From Enterococcus plantarum (GTDB lineage: Bacteria; Bacillota; Bacilli; Lactobacillales; Enterococcaceae), in NCBI RefSeq assembly GCF_001730295.1, contig NZ_MIKA01000001.1, positions 62,001 to 126,000 on the forward strand: 64,000 bases of DNA, given 5' to 3'. The notes beneath the pieces were generated by a model that saw only the letters and a program-made list of their open reading frames with translations, was not told where the DNA came from and searched no databases. Shown one piece after another: positions 11,300 through 20,492 of this stretch (position 1 is the first letter of the stretch; each line of letters starts with the position of its first letter). The position numbers and the translations under genes were made by a program.

Positions 11300-11809
11300 A
11301 TGACATTAGAACGAATTCCTTGGGATCAATATTTTATGGCACAAAGCGTGTTATTATCATTAAGAAGTACTTGTACACGTTTGGAAGTTGGGGCAACAGT
11401 TGTGAGAGATAAACGAATTATCGCAGGGGGATACAATGGGTCGGTTAGTGGAGACGTACATTGTATTGATGATGGCTGTTATATGGTTGACGGACACTGT
11501 ATTCGCACGATTCATGCTGAAATGAATGCTATTTTACAGTGTGCCAAATTTGGTATCCCGACAGATGGAGCTGAAATTTATGTGACTCATTTTCCTTGTT
11601 TGCAATGCACGAAAATGATTCTACAAGCAGGAATCAAAAAAATTCATTATTTAAAAGATTATCGGAATGACCAATATGCAATGGCCTTGATTGAGCAAGT
11701 TGGCGCAACGGTAGATCAAGTAACGTTATCCAAAAAATACTTTGCTGAATTACAATTAGGAGAAGAAGAGACTGCTTCACTGGAAGAAGCTTCTCAAACA
11801 GATCAATAA
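11300..11809 (+). CDS. comEB: ComEB, deoxycytidylate deaminase family
   Basis: A 169-residue zinc-dependent dCMP deaminase family protein. The zinc site is visible as HAEMNAI and PCLQC. dCMP deaminase makes dUMP for thymidylate synthesis; in the com operon it also has a conserved but poorly explained link with competence. The ATG at 11300 follows AAGGAG by 5 bases; an in-frame TTG at 11267 has no ribosome binding site. The gene's end overlaps the open frame leading into comEC. Confidence 0.92.
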   Translation: MTLERIPWDQYFMAQSVLLSLRSTCTRLEVGATVVRDKRIIAGGYNGSVSGDVHCIDDGCYMVDGHCIRTIHAEMNAILQCAKFGIPTDGAEIYVTHFPCLQCTKMILQAGIKKIHYLKDYRNDQYAMALIEQVGATVDQVTLSKKYFAELQLGEEETASLEEASQTDQ

Positions 11810-11951
11810 CTACTGGATTTTTCCAGTACTTGTAGGTATAGGAACAGTTTTTTTAATTTTAGAACCTAGCTTTTTAAATGGTATTATTTGGTTTTATTTT
11901 ATTAGTCGAATTCTTGGCACAAGAAATAAGGCGATTATCAGCGTCAGTATT

Positions 11952-14114
11952 TTGTGCCTGTTTATTCTAGCTATTTCTTGCTGGTTGACCTTAAACGTGG
12001 AGCACCAAAAAAAGTTTCCAGAAGCAGTCGAAGTGGGTGGCCATCTATCTGTGTTGCCTGATAAATATACAATAGATGGTGATAGTCTTCAAATGGAAGG
12101 AAGCTTCTATATATCTAAAAAAGAAAAGCGTAAAGTGGTCGCTTTTTATCGATTTCGTTCAGAACGGGAAAAACAAAGTTGGCAAAAAATAAATATGCCT
12201 ATTGATATTACTCTTTTGGGGGAATTTGAAGTACCGTTAGCTCAAACAAACCTTAATGGATTTAATTATCGAAAGTATTTAAAAGAGAAGGGCATCTATC
12301 AAACCTTATCGATTAGAGACATTTACAAAATCGAAACTGGAAATCCAAAGATGTATGATGTTTTTGCTTGGTTAAGTTGTTTTAGAAAAAAAGCGATTGA
12401 TCATTGTGATAATCTGTTTTTGAAAGAAACCTCGTTACATCTTAAAACACTGATTTTTGGGTTTAAATCTAGTGAATTTTCTCAAAAAGAAGACATGTTA
12501 GCTAACTTGGGAATACTTCATTTGTTTAGTTTGTCTGGAATGCATGTGACATTTTTTATTGGAAGTTTCAGGTCTTTCTTCTTACGATGTGGGATCACGA
12601 TTGAAAGGTTATTTTGGTTACAATTGTTGTTCTCAATTATTTATGCAGGATTAACTGGCTTCTCTATAAGTGTTGTTCGAGCATTGATCCAAAGTATGAT
12701 TTCACTTGGAAATCGTGAATTTAAATGGCGCTTATCTGGGTTGGATTGTTGGAGTTTGTCATTAGTCGTTAACTTGGTTTTTCAACCTTATGTATTATTT
12801 TCAACTGGCGGTCAGTTGAGTTATGGCCTATCTTTTTTCATTTTATATGTTCATCCTATTGTAGAACGGGTTAACAAGCGATTTATTCGGATGTATTGTT
12901 TTTCACTTCTATTAACAGTTACGATGATTCCGTTAGTCGGACGAACATTTTTTGAATGGCAGTTAACAAGTAGCCTGTTTACGTTTTTGTTACTACCCAT
13001 TTTTGAGCGAGCTATCTTACCCTTGTTAACGATTAGCTTTTTAGGATCATTCATTTATAAAATAAAACTAGTGATCGATAGTCTAGAACTATATTTCGTC
13101 ATGCAACAATCCATTTTTGAGTGGTTAAGTCGATACAGCACCTTTACAATTGTTACGGGCGTTTTTACACCAGTTCTTTTTTTGTTGATTGTTATAGTCC
13201 TTTTTTTAATGCTACACTTGATGTATCAACGTTCAAAAAAAGTTTATTTGTTAGGTGCAGGGTTACTATTGTTGATGAATAATAAGTATTTTTCTTTCAT
13301 TGGTACGATTGCTTTTATCGATGTTGGACAGGGAGATAGTATTTTTATCCAAACGCCGTTTCATCAAGAGAATATTTTGATTGATACGGGTGGGAGAATA
13401 GCGTTTGACAAAGAAAAATGGGCAATTAAAACCAACCAAACAATAAATGCTGATTATTCCGTCATCCCATATTTGAAAAGCAAAGGAGTAAAGTATCTTG
13501 ACAAAGTATTGATTACTCATGGTCATATGGACCACTTCGGTGATTTACTTAAGATCAACGAAAAAATACCGATTCGTTCATTATACTTCCCGGAAGGAAC
13601 AGAAAATAAATCTGCTTTTCAGCAAACGCTAAATCGTTTAAAGGCTAAAGGGATAAAATGTTATCCAGTTTTAGCAGGAGCATCTATTCGCCATTCGATT
13701 TCCTTAGAGATACTGGCTCCAACTACTGCAGGAACGGGTGAAAATAAAGATTCTATGGTTGTTTACACAAAGGTTTCTGGTCAACGCTTCTTATTTACAG
13801 GCGATTTAGAAAAAGAAGGGGAGCGACAATTGATACAGCGTTTTCCAACTTTGCGGGCAGATATATTAAAAGTAGGGCATCATGGGAGTAAGACGTCATC
13901 TGATTCTTTATTCATCAAGAAGATTAAACCCAGAGAAGGAATTATTTCTTGTGGACGCAATAATCGATTTAATCATCCTCATGAAGAAACGATTGTCACA
14001 TTTGAGCAAGAGCAGATCGTTCAATTTCAAACAGATAAAAACGGAATGATCTATTATGAATGGACACCATTTTCAAAAATGTCATCAGTTAAAACAATCA
14101 TGGAAGAAGACTAG
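11952..14114 (+). CDS. comEC: ComEC/Rec2, DNA uptake channel and nuclease-like protein
   Basis: ComEC carries one DNA strand across the membrane during transformation. The visible protein has the N-terminal soluble OB-like part, the central multi-helix 'Competence' domain (LFSLSGMHVTFFIG, about residue 195) and a C-terminal metallo-beta-lactamase domain with ITHGHMDHFGD and VGHHGSK. It looks intact. The start is uncertain: 11952 is the first TTG, but the frame is open back to 11760 and encodes a typical first membrane helix without any ATG, GTG or TTG. A CTG at 11772 lies 9 bases after an AGGAG sequence. The true protein is probably about 50-60 residues longer than the 720 counted from 11952. 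Confidence 0.88.
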   Translation: MCLFILAISCWLTLNVEHQKKFPEAVEVGGHLSVLPDKYTIDGDSLQMEGSFYISKKEKRKVVAFYRFRSEREKQSWQKINMPIDITLLGEFEVPLAQTNLNGFNYRKYLKEKGIYQTLSIRDIYKIETGNPKMYDVFAWLSCFRKKAIDHCDNLFLKETSLHLKTLIFGFKSSEFSQKEDMLANLGILHLFSLSGMHVTFFIGSFRSFFLRCGITIERLFWLQLLFSIIYAGLTGFSISVVRALIQSMISLGNREFKWRLSGLDCWSLSLVVNLVFQPYVLFSTGGQLSYGLSFFILYVHPIVERVNKRFIRMYCFSLLLTVTMIPLVGRTFFEWQLTSSLFTFLLLPIFERAILPLLTISFLGSFIYKIKLVIDSLELYFVMQQSIFEWLSRYSTFTIVTGVFTPVLFLLIVIVLFLMLHLMYQRSKKVYLLGAGLLLLMNNKYFSFIGTIAFIDVGQGDSIFIQTPFHQENILIDTGGRIAFDKEKWAIKTNQTINADYSVIPYLKSKGVKYLDKVLITHGHMDHFGDLLKINEKIPIRSLYFPEGTENKSAFQQTLNRLKAKGIKCYPVLAGASIRHSISLEILAPTTAGTGENKDSMVVYTKVSGQRFLFTGDLEKEGERQLIQRFPTLRADILKVGHHGSKTSSDSLFIKKIKPREGIISCGRNNRFNHPHEETIVTFEQEQIVQFQTDKNGMIYYEWTPFSKMSSVKTIMEED

Positions 14115-14163
14115 CATTTCTTATAGTGCCATGATAGGATGGAAAAGAGAAATGAGGGAATTT

Positions 14164-15195
14164 ATGAACTTACAAGAGGCATTAAAACAAGTCAGACAAC
14201 AGCAGTTTGCTTCTGTTTATTTAATCCAAGGAACAGAAGGATATTTAAATGAGTTATTTAAAACAGAATTGATGGAGCAATTAATTAAAACAGAGGATGA
14301 TCAATTTAATTATTCTTCCTTCGATATGGAAGAAGTACCGTTATCTGTAGCAATGGAAGAAGCTGAAACTATTCCTTTTTTTGGTGACTATCGGTTAGTT
14401 TTTATCGAAAATCCTTATTTTTTAACTGCTGAAAGAAAAATGAATGGATTAGACCATGATATTGATAGCTTACTCAACTATTTAGAACAACCATCTCCCA
14501 CAACAATTTTAGTATTTAGTGCACAAGTTGAAAAATTAGATGAACGAAAAAAAGTAACGAAATCACTAAAAAAACAGGCTGAAGTTATTGATGTTAATCC
14601 AATGGGAGAACGAGAAGTAAGGCAATATTTAGATCAGACGATTCAAGGTGAAGGCTATGAGATTAGACCAGAGGCTTTTGATTTACTGCTGCAGTTGACG
14701 GATTTGAATTTATCCAAAGTCATGGGAGAACTACAGAAATTGTTTTTGTATTCCTCTGACAGCAAAATTATTTCGTTAAATGGCGTCAAGGAACTTGTAC
14801 CTAAATCCTTAGAACATAATGTATTTGATTTGACCAATGATGTTTTAACTGGAAATGGTGAAAAAGCAATTCAATTGTATGAAGATTTATTACTGCAAGG
14901 TGAAGAAACTATTAAATTAAATGCGATTTTATTAAATCAAATCCGTTTATTTTTACAAACAAAAATTTTAGCAAAAGTAGGATATCAACAAGCGAATATC
15001 GCTGAAACACTTAAAATTCACCCTTATCGTGTTAAATTAGCTCTACAGCAAGTTCGTCGATTTGAACTAGATCGTTTGGAGGCCATCTACGATGAGCTAG
15101 TTGAGAATGATTATAAAATGAAAACAGGAAAAATGGATAAAGAGCTGCTATTTGAATTATTTATTCTTAAATTGTCTGGGCAAGTGAACAGATAA
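14164..15195 (+). CDS. holA: DNA polymerase III delta subunit
   Basis: A 343-residue clamp-loader delta subunit, the subunit that opens the sliding clamp. It starts with the family-typical short helix, strand and G (VYLIQGTEGYL), followed by an AAA-like fold and an all-helical C-terminal collar domain (about residues 210-343). The ATG at 14164 is preferred because GAGGG lies 5 bases upstream; an in-frame ATG at 14152 is possible. It follows comEC as in Bacillus and ends next to rpsT. Confidence 0.93.
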   Translation: MNLQEALKQVRQQQFASVYLIQGTEGYLNELFKTELMEQLIKTEDDQFNYSSFDMEEVPLSVAMEEAETIPFFGDYRLVFIENPYFLTAERKMNGLDHDIDSLLNYLEQPSPTTILVFSAQVEKLDERKKVTKSLKKQAEVIDVNPMGEREVRQYLDQTIQGEGYEIRPEAFDLLLQLTDLNLSKVMGELQKLFLYSSDSKIISLNGVKELVPKSLEHNVFDLTNDVLTGNGEKAIQLYEDLLLQGEETIKLNAILLNQIRLFLQTKILAKVGYQQANIAETLKIHPYRVKLALQQVRRFELDRLEAIYDELVENDYKMKTGKMDKELLFELFILKLSGQVNR

Positions 15196-15268
15196 CAGGA
15201 ATGCGAATAAACCAATCGTCTATATCTCTAGCGCTGTTTATATAAAAAAAGAAATTAAAACCAAAAAA

Positions 15269-15312
15269 AGAAGTACGTGATCAAATCTGTTAGAGTTGAT
15301 TACGTACTTTTT
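15269..15312 (+). terminator. terminator after holA
   Basis: AAGTACGTGATCAA pairs with TTGATTACGTACTT around an imperfect stem and is followed by T. Confidence 0.75.
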
Positions 15313-15316
15313 ACAC

Positions 15317-15348
15317 TAAAAAAGAAGCTAACACGAAGTTAGCTTCTA
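15317..15348 (-). terminator. terminator after rpsT
   Basis: On the minus strand AGAAGCTAAC, a TTCG tetraloop and GTTAGCTTCT are followed by T6. It begins 8 bases after the rpsT stop. Confidence 0.88.
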
Positions 15349-15355
15349 AAAATCC

Positions 15356-15610
15356 TTATTTTGCTAATTTTTTGCTTAGACGTGATTTATCACGGCCTGC
15401 TTTGTTTTTATGGATTAATCCTTTTGTTTCAGCCATATCAACAGCTTTAATAGCTTCTGTATATAACGCATCAACATTGTCAGCGCCAGCAGCTACAGCA
15501 TCTTCAAATTTCTTGATAGCTGTACGCATTGCATTTTTTTGAGATGAATTTTGAGCATTCTTATTAGCATTAGTACGTACACGTTTAATTGCAGATTCAA
15601 TATTTGGCAT
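15356..15610 (-). CDS. rpsT: 30S ribosomal protein S20
   Basis: An 84-residue, lysine- and alanine-rich helical protein with the S20 opening [13 protein letters not shown] and the C-terminal [19 protein letters not shown]. It binds the 16S rRNA 5' domain. The ATG at 15610 is preceded by GGAGGTGAAAGAA; a start 3 codons earlier would overlap that site. It is monocistronic, convergent with holA, as in Bacillus. Confidence 0.97.
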   Translation of the reverse strand: MPNIESAIKRVRTNANKNAQNSSQKNAMRTAIKKFEDAVAAGADNVDALYTEAIKAVDMAETKGLIHKNKAGRDKSRLSKKLAK

Positions 15611-15674
15611 TTCTTTCACCTCCGATAAATTAAGGTCTTACACAGGAAAATCCATATGTAATTCAACACTAATC

Positions 15675-15703
15675 ATTATACCTAATCCAAACAGGCATTG
15701 CAA
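15675..15703 (-). promoter_or_regulatory. rpsT promoter
   Basis: On the minus strand, -35 TTGCAA and -10 TATAAT are separated by exactly 17 bases. The predicted 5' leader to the S20 start is about 60 bases. Confidence 0.85.
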
Positions 15704-15852
15704 TAAAAGATGACAAGTTTTTTTCCTTAACAGTAAAAATATTGATTTTATCGCATGGAAATCGTTTTGAATTTACGGTTGATAGGAAATTTAGATACTT
15801 TTTTTTAAAAATATGCTATCATAACAGGGTAAAATGAAATGGTGGTGTCAAT

Positions 15853-16866
15853 GTGAATATTGCTCTAATTGTAACGATTACCCTTGTGATGGGCGTTATT
15901 TTCGTCAATGGTTGGACTGATGCGCCTAATGCAATTGCAACCGCTGTCTCAACTCGCGTTTTAAAGCCGAATGTTGCGATTTGGATGGCTGTCGTAATGA
16001 ACTTTTTTGGTGCGTTGGTGATGACATATTTTAATGCACAGGTGGCAGAAACGATCAGTAACATTGTTAGTTTTGATGCACAAGGGAATGCTTCACAAGT
16101 GGCTTTAGCAGCATCTTTATTTTCAATCGTGGTCTGGTCAGTAGCAGCATGGTATTTTGGTATTCCAACTAGTGAGAGTCACGCGTTGATTGCTGGCTTA
16201 ACAGGTTCTGCAATGGCTTTAGGAGGAATCGGAGCAGTTAATGGTTCTGAATGGTCGAAAGTACTTGTTGGACTAGTCGTCTCAACAGTCATGGGCTTTG
16301 GTGGAGGTTATCTTGTCACAAAGCTAATTGTAATCCTTTTCAGAGGTGTAGCTAGAAGAACAGCAAATAAAGTTTTCACCTACGGACAAGCATTTGGTGC
16401 TGCTGCAAATGCCTTTTTCCATGGTGCGCAAGATGGTCAAAAATTCATGGGCGTATTCATGTTAGGACTTTATTATAATAATTTGGCAGAAAAGTCTGGT
16501 TCAGGATTTATCATTCCAATTTGGGTCATGATTCTTTGCTCTGTCACAATGGGGTTTGGCACATCTGTAGGTGGTATGAGAATTATCAAATCAGTTGGGA
16601 TGGACATGGTAAAATTAGAACGGTATCAAGGATTTGCAGCTGATTTAAGTACAGCTGTGTGTTTATTTGCGGCTTCAATCTTTGGTATTCCTGTTTCTAC
16701 TACACACACTAAAACAACTGCAATCATGGGTGTGGGTGCTTCCAAACGAGTATCAAGTGTTGATTGGCGTATTGTAAAAGAAATGCTGATTGCTTGGATC
16801 TTGACATTTCCAGGTTGCGGGATTATTGCCTTTATTATGGCAAAATTATTTATAGCACTATTTTAA
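15853..16866 (+). CDS. pit: Pit-type inorganic phosphate transporter
   Basis: A 337-residue membrane transporter of the PiT family (low-affinity, cation-coupled phosphate or metal-phosphate uptake). The two inverted-repeat family signatures are present: GWTDAPNAIATAVSTRVL near residue 18 and FGIPVSTTHTKTTAIMG near residue 278. The start is GTG at 15853 after GGTGGTG. A TG-extended -10 (TGCTATCAT) is visible at 15814-15822. It forms an operon with the DUF47 gene, spaced 12 bases. Confidence 0.92.
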   Translation: MNIALIVTITLVMGVIFVNGWTDAPNAIATAVSTRVLKPNVAIWMAVVMNFFGALVMTYFNAQVAETISNIVSFDAQGNASQVALAASLFSIVVWSVAAWYFGIPTSESHALIAGLTGSAMALGGIGAVNGSEWSKVLVGLVVSTVMGFGGGYLVTKLIVILFRGVARRTANKVFTYGQAFGAAANAFFHGAQDGQKFMGVFMLGLYYNNLAEKSGSGFIIPIWVMILCSVTMGFGTSVGGMRIIKSVGMDMVKLERYQGFAADLSTAVCLFAASIFGIPVSTTHTKTTAIMGVGASKRVSSVDWRIVKEMLIAWILTFPGCGIIAFIMAKLFIALF

Positions 16867-16878
16867 GGAGAGAATAAA

Positions 16879-17502
16879 ATGGCTAGAAAAAAGCAATTTG
16901 ATTATTTTGGTGAATTAGAGCATTTAGCAAAAAATGCGCATCAAGCAGCAGAATTATTAGAAATGATTACGCTTAATTATTCACTTGAAACATTGGAGAA
17001 TGAAGCAGAGAAAATTCATTTATTAGAACGTGAAGGGGATCAAATCGTTCAAAAAATCATGAATGAATTATATATTTCGTTTATTACTCCTATTGATCGT
17101 GAAGATATCGTAGAAATTACACAATGTCTAGATGACGTACTTGATACTATCAACAGTATTACTTACTTACTTAGCAGCTTAGTTGTGAAAGAGCTAAATG
17201 ATAATGCCATGGTCTTTATTACATATGGAGTAAAAGCTACGGCAGGTGTATTAACTGCAACTAAAGAGTTTGCAAAATTTAAAAACTCAAAAACATTGCA
17301 TACAATGATCAATGAAGTAAGTGAAATTGAGGGGAAAGCTGATAAATTATACAGTGAAGCGTTAAAAGATTTGTTTACGAATGAGCAAAATCCCATTGAA
17401 GTTATTCGCTGGAAAAATGTCTATGATCAATTAGAAGAATTTTTAAATGCCAGTGAATCAGTTGTAGATGTAATTGGTGGCTTAGTCATAAAAAATAGTT
17501 AA
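16879..17502 (+). CDS. DUF47 PhoU-like Pit accessory protein
   Basis: A 207-residue all-helical protein of the DUF47/TIGR00153 family, distantly related to PhoU. It has the typical EREGDQIVQKIMNELYISFITPIDREDI segment near residues 50-80. Such proteins are nearly always encoded beside pit genes and are thought to regulate the transporter. An AGGAGAG ribosome binding site is present. Confidence 0.9.
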   Translation: MARKKQFDYFGELEHLAKNAHQAAELLEMITLNYSLETLENEAEKIHLLEREGDQIVQKIMNELYISFITPIDREDIVEITQCLDDVLDTINSITYLLSSLVVKELNDNAMVFITYGVKATAGVLTATKEFAKFKNSKTLHTMINEVSEIEGKADKLYSEALKDLFTNEQNPIEVIRWKNVYDQLEEFLNASESVVDVIGGLVIKNS

Positions 17503-17510
17503 TAACGATA

Positions 17511-17544
17511 ATAGGTTGAGGTAAATCAAAATTTATCTCAGCCT
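17511..17544 (+). terminator. hairpin after the pit operon
   Basis: AGGTTGAGGTAAAT pairs with ATTTATCTCAGCCT (14 pairs with G-T wobbles) around a loop of a few bases. The T tail is weak, so termination may be inefficient. Confidence 0.55.
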
Positions 17545-17573
17545 AATACTCTACATTTAGTCGGAGGAATTGA

Positions 17574-18212
17574 ATGGATAATAAATACATTGATGAAATT
17601 AGACGTTTTAGCCTGTCAAAAATGGAAAAAGATCAAACAGGTCATGGTCTGGATCATATAAATAGAGTTGTTCGCTTAGCAGATAAAATCGCTGGAACTG
17701 AAACGTGTAATCATTTTATCGTTACAGCTGCAGCCTATCTTCATGATACTGTGGATGATAAATTAGTGCCTGATTCGCACCAAGCATTTCAACAGATGGA
17801 AGAATTTTTACAAGATATTAACGTTCCCAATGATCAAATTCAGCAAATAACTCATATAATCATGAACCTTTCTTTTAGTCAAGAGATTAACGGAACAGCA
17901 GAAAAACTAACGATTGAAGGACAAATCGTGCAGGATGCTGACCGCTTAGATGCTATGGGCGCAATTGGAATTATGCGGACGATTTATTATGGCGCACGCA
18001 GAGGAAATCCAATTTATAATCCTGAAATCAAACCAAGAACCCTTCAGTCAAAAGCCGAATATCGAGAAGAAAGCACGATCATCAATCATTTTTATGAAAA
18101 AATTCTTTTACTTAATAAAAGCTTGAATACAGAATATGCGAAAGTATTAGGCCAAAAACGCCAAGAATTTTTAGAAGTTTTTTTAACTGAATTTTTTGAA
18201 GAATGGAATTAA
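17574..18212 (+). CDS. HD-domain phosphohydrolase (YedJ/YpgQ type)
   Basis: A 212-residue HD-superfamily protein. Metal ligands are visible as H in GHGLDHINRV (about residue 24-30), HD in YLHDTVDD (about 61) and D in QDADRLDAMGAIG (about 122). The closest described relatives are E. coli YedJ and B. subtilis YpgQ, the latter reported to hydrolyse nucleoside triphosphates to the monophosphate. Substrate here is not known. A GGAGGAATTG ribosome binding site precedes the ATG, and the terminator at 18217 ends the unit. Confidence 0.82.
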   Translation: MDNKYIDEIRRFSLSKMEKDQTGHGLDHINRVVRLADKIAGTETCNHFIVTAAAYLHDTVDDKLVPDSHQAFQQMEEFLQDINVPNDQIQQITHIIMNLSFSQEINGTAEKLTIEGQIVQDADRLDAMGAIGIMRTIYYGARRGNPIYNPEIKPRTLQSKAEYREESTIINHFYEKILLLNKSLNTEYAKVLGQKRQEFLEVFLTEFFEEWN

Positions 18213-18216
18213 AAGA

Positions 18217-18259
18217 AGCAACTGAAAATAACGCTATCAGTTATCCAGTTGCCCTTTTT
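18217..18259 (+). terminator. terminator shared by convergent genes
   Basis: GCAACTG...ATAAC / GTTAT...CAGTTGC forms a two-part stem followed by T6. It lies between the HD gene and the convergent ATPase gene. Confidence 0.8.
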
Positions 18260-18264
18260 TACGC

Positions 18265-20178
18265 TTATACAAATTTCGTTTTTTGTGTGTGGTATTTTTT
18301 AGAGACGTGACGTTCATTTGGGATCGTTTTTAACATTCTTAATCCATTTAAAATAACAAGAATTGTGCTTCCTTCATGCCCTATAACGCCTAGTGGCAAA
18401 TTAATCATTTGAAAAAAATTAGATAGAATCAACAATACGATGACTCCAGATGAAAAAACAATATTTTGAGTGACGATTCTTTTTAATTTTTTTGAAAGAA
18501 GGTGACTCATTTGAAGCTTCTCTAAGTCATTTTTCATTAACACCATATCTGCTACATCCATCGCTATATCAGTTCCTTGCCCCATGGCAACACCAATTGC
18601 AGCATTGGCTAAGGCAGGTGCATCATTTATGCCATCTCCGACCATTGCGTTGATTCCATAACGCTCTTTTTGTTTCTTGATTATAATGGTTTTATCTTCA
18701 GGCAAGCAATTTGCATGGATTTCATCTATCTCAAGTTCAGTTGCCACAGCGGCTGCTGTTTTATCGTGATCTCCTGTAATCATTGTAGTATGGATACCCA
18801 ATTGTTTAAAATAACTGATTACTTTTTTTGCTTCTGGTTTTGGAACATCTAAAAGACCAAAATAGGCAATGATTTCTTGATTTTTAAATAAACAAATCAC
18901 CGTTTTACCTTCAATTTGCAGTTGTTCAATTTCTTGTTGTATTTCTTCATTTATTCTTGTTTGATCATCGAATTCACTTTTTCCAATTCGCCAAACGGTT
19001 GAATCAATCGTTGTCTCCATCCCGAAACCGATAATATTTTTTACATCGATTTGACCATAGACTTCTGTATTATCATGATCAAAACGGGTAATAAGCGCTT
19101 GTGCTAATGGATGAGTTGATTGTCTTTCCATCGCTAAAAGTATATCTAAGCCTTCTTGCTTATTTTTTAAAAATACGGCATCTGTCACTACAGGAATGCC
19201 ACGAGTTAACGTTCCAGTTTTGTCAAAAGCGATTGCTTTTAGAGAAGCTAAATTTTCTAAATAAACGCCACCTTTAAACAGCACACCATTTCTTGCACCA
19301 TTAGAGATAGCAGCTAATGTTGCAGGCGTGGCTGAAGCGACTAAGGCGCAAGGGGATGCAACGACTAATAAAACCATGCCTCGATAAAAACTTTCATTCC
19401 ATGACCAGCCTAAAAATAAATAAGGAATCAAAATCATTAATGGGATTGCAATCAAGACGATTTTCACATAGCGATTTTCCAGTTTTTCAATAAAGCTAGC
19501 TGTTTGTGAAGGTGTATTTTGAGCCTCATTTACGAGTCTGATAATTTTAGCAAATAAAGTATCTTCACTATTTTTACTAACGGTCATCGTAATTGCCTCA
19601 CCTAGATTGATTGTCCCACCAAACAACTCGTCATTGCGTTGTTTTTCAACTGGAACAGATTCTCCAGTGATTGCCGCTTCGTCAATAGTGGAAGTCCCTT
19701 TACTTAAAACGCCGTCGATTGGAATACTTGCACCTTTAGGGACTAGTAAATGATCACCAATCTTTAATTGAGTAACAGCAACCTCAGTTGTTTTACCTAA
19801 ATCATTTAGTAAGTAGGCTGTTTCTGGCTGTAGATTCATTAAACTGGCTATTTCTTTTTTACTTTTAGTTGTCGTATATTCTTCTAGCGCACCACTAAGG
19901 CAGAAAATGAAAGTCAGCATAGCGCCTTCGAACCAATTACCAATAATACACGCTCCAATTGCTGCTAAAGCCATAAGTAAATCGACATTTAGATGTTTAT
20001 GTTCAAGCGTATCAACTACCCCTTCTTTTGTTTGTTTATATCCACCAAATATGATTGCGAAAATGAAACTAATCGGATAAAATGCTGTTCCTGATTTTTC
20101 TAAAATAAATCCTACGATCATAAATACTAAACATAAAATAGTGGATAGTAATGCTTTTTTTTCTTCTGAATACTTCAT
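18265..20178 (-). CDS. P1B-4 type metal-exporting ATPase (PfeT/FrvA-like)
   Basis: A 637-residue heavy-metal P-type ATPase without N-terminal HMA domains. It has TGES, the phosphorylation motif DKTGT with D319, GDGINDAPAL, and SPC at 275-277 in the sixth helix instead of CPC. The last helices contain HEGST. SPC with HEG[GS] is the signature of the P1B-4 subgroup, which includes Fe(II) exporter PfeT of B. subtilis and Fur-regulated FrvA of Listeria. Fur-like boxes upstream support iron efflux, though cobalt or zinc cannot be excluded. The ATG at 20178 follows AGGAG by 8 bases; a GTG 9 bases upstream overlaps that site. Confidence 0.85.
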   Translation of the reverse strand: MKYSEEKKALLSTILCLVFMIVGFILEKSGTAFYPISFIFAIIFGGYKQTKEGVVDTLEHKHLNVDLLMALAAIGACIIGNWFEGAMLTFIFCLSGALEEYTTTKSKKEIASLMNLQPETAYLLNDLGKTTEVAVTQLKIGDHLLVPKGASIPIDGVLSKGTSTIDEAAITGESVPVEKQRNDELFGGTINLGEAITMTVSKNSEDTLFAKIIRLVNEAQNTPSQTASFIEKLENRYVKIVLIAIPLMILIPYLFLGWSWNESFYRGMVLLVVASPCALVASATPATLAAISNGARNGVLFKGGVYLENLASLKAIAFDKTGTLTRGIPVVTDAVFLKNKQEGLDILLAMERQSTHPLAQALITRFDHDNTEVYGQIDVKNIIGFGMETTIDSTVWRIGKSEFDDQTRINEEIQQEIEQLQIEGKTVICLFKNQEIIAYFGLLDVPKPEAKKVISYFKQLGIHTTMITGDHDKTAAAVATELEIDEIHANCLPEDKTIIIKKQKERYGINAMVGDGINDAPALANAAIGVAMGQGTDIAMDVADMVLMKNDLEKLQMSHLLSKKLKRIVTQNIVFSSGVIVLLILSNFFQMINLPLGVIGHEGSTILVILNGLRMLKTIPNERHVSKKYHTQKTKFV

Positions 20179-20222
20179 GATTATCACTCCTCACAAAAAA
20201 GAATAGCATAAAATAAATCTAA

Positions 20223-20265
20223 TTGATAATCATAATACCTAAATGAGAATGATAGTGATTATCAT
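20223..20265 (-). promoter_or_regulatory. proximal Fur-like boxes before the ATPase gene
   Basis: TGATAGTGATTATCA at 20250-20264 matches the Fur 7-1-7 consensus (TGATAATnATTATCA) with one mismatch. ATGAGAATGATAG just before it and TTGATAATCAT at 20223-20233 add half-sites. The cluster lies 45-90 bases from the ATPase start, where a promoter would be. Confidence 0.7.
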
Positions 20266-20331
20266 TTAGTTTAAATGCTTATTTAAAAGTGTTTTAATAT
20301 ATTTTTGAAGAATATTTATTCTAATTAATAT

Positions 20332-20346
20332 TGATAATCATTATCA
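20332..20346 (-). promoter_or_regulatory. distal perfect Fur-like box
   Basis: TGATAATCATTATCA is a perfect 7-1-7 palindrome, about 155 bases upstream of the ATPase start. In the order 20188-20492 the sequence otherwise holds only this regulatory region and the uppP terminator. Confidence 0.7.
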
Positions 20347-20379
20347 ACAAAAATAGAAAGTATGTATCAATTTCTAAAT

Positions 20380-20426
20380 AAAAAAAGGGTGTGGGACATG
20401 ACTCTAAAAGTCACACCCCACACCCC
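20380..20426 (-). terminator. terminator after uppP
   Basis: On the minus strand a GC-rich stem (GGGGTGTGGGG / CCCACACCC, with inner TGACT / AGTCA) is followed by T7. It lies 66 bases after the uppP stop. A smaller GAAGCAA / TTGCTTC hairpin sits at 20454-20477. Confidence 0.8.
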
Positions 20427-20492
20427 TAAGGAATCAGGATAAACGATGGTAGAAGAAGCAACTACTACGCTTTGCTTCAATCTCAATTGTTA

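Noticed and set aside
17163-17396. Antisense open frames within real genes (here in the DUF47 gene)
   Set aside because: They lie opposite strongly conserved coding regions, have no ribosome binding sites and have low-complexity products.
20454-20477. Second terminator after uppP
   Set aside because: The small GAAGCAA/TTGCTTC hairpin has no T tail on either strand.
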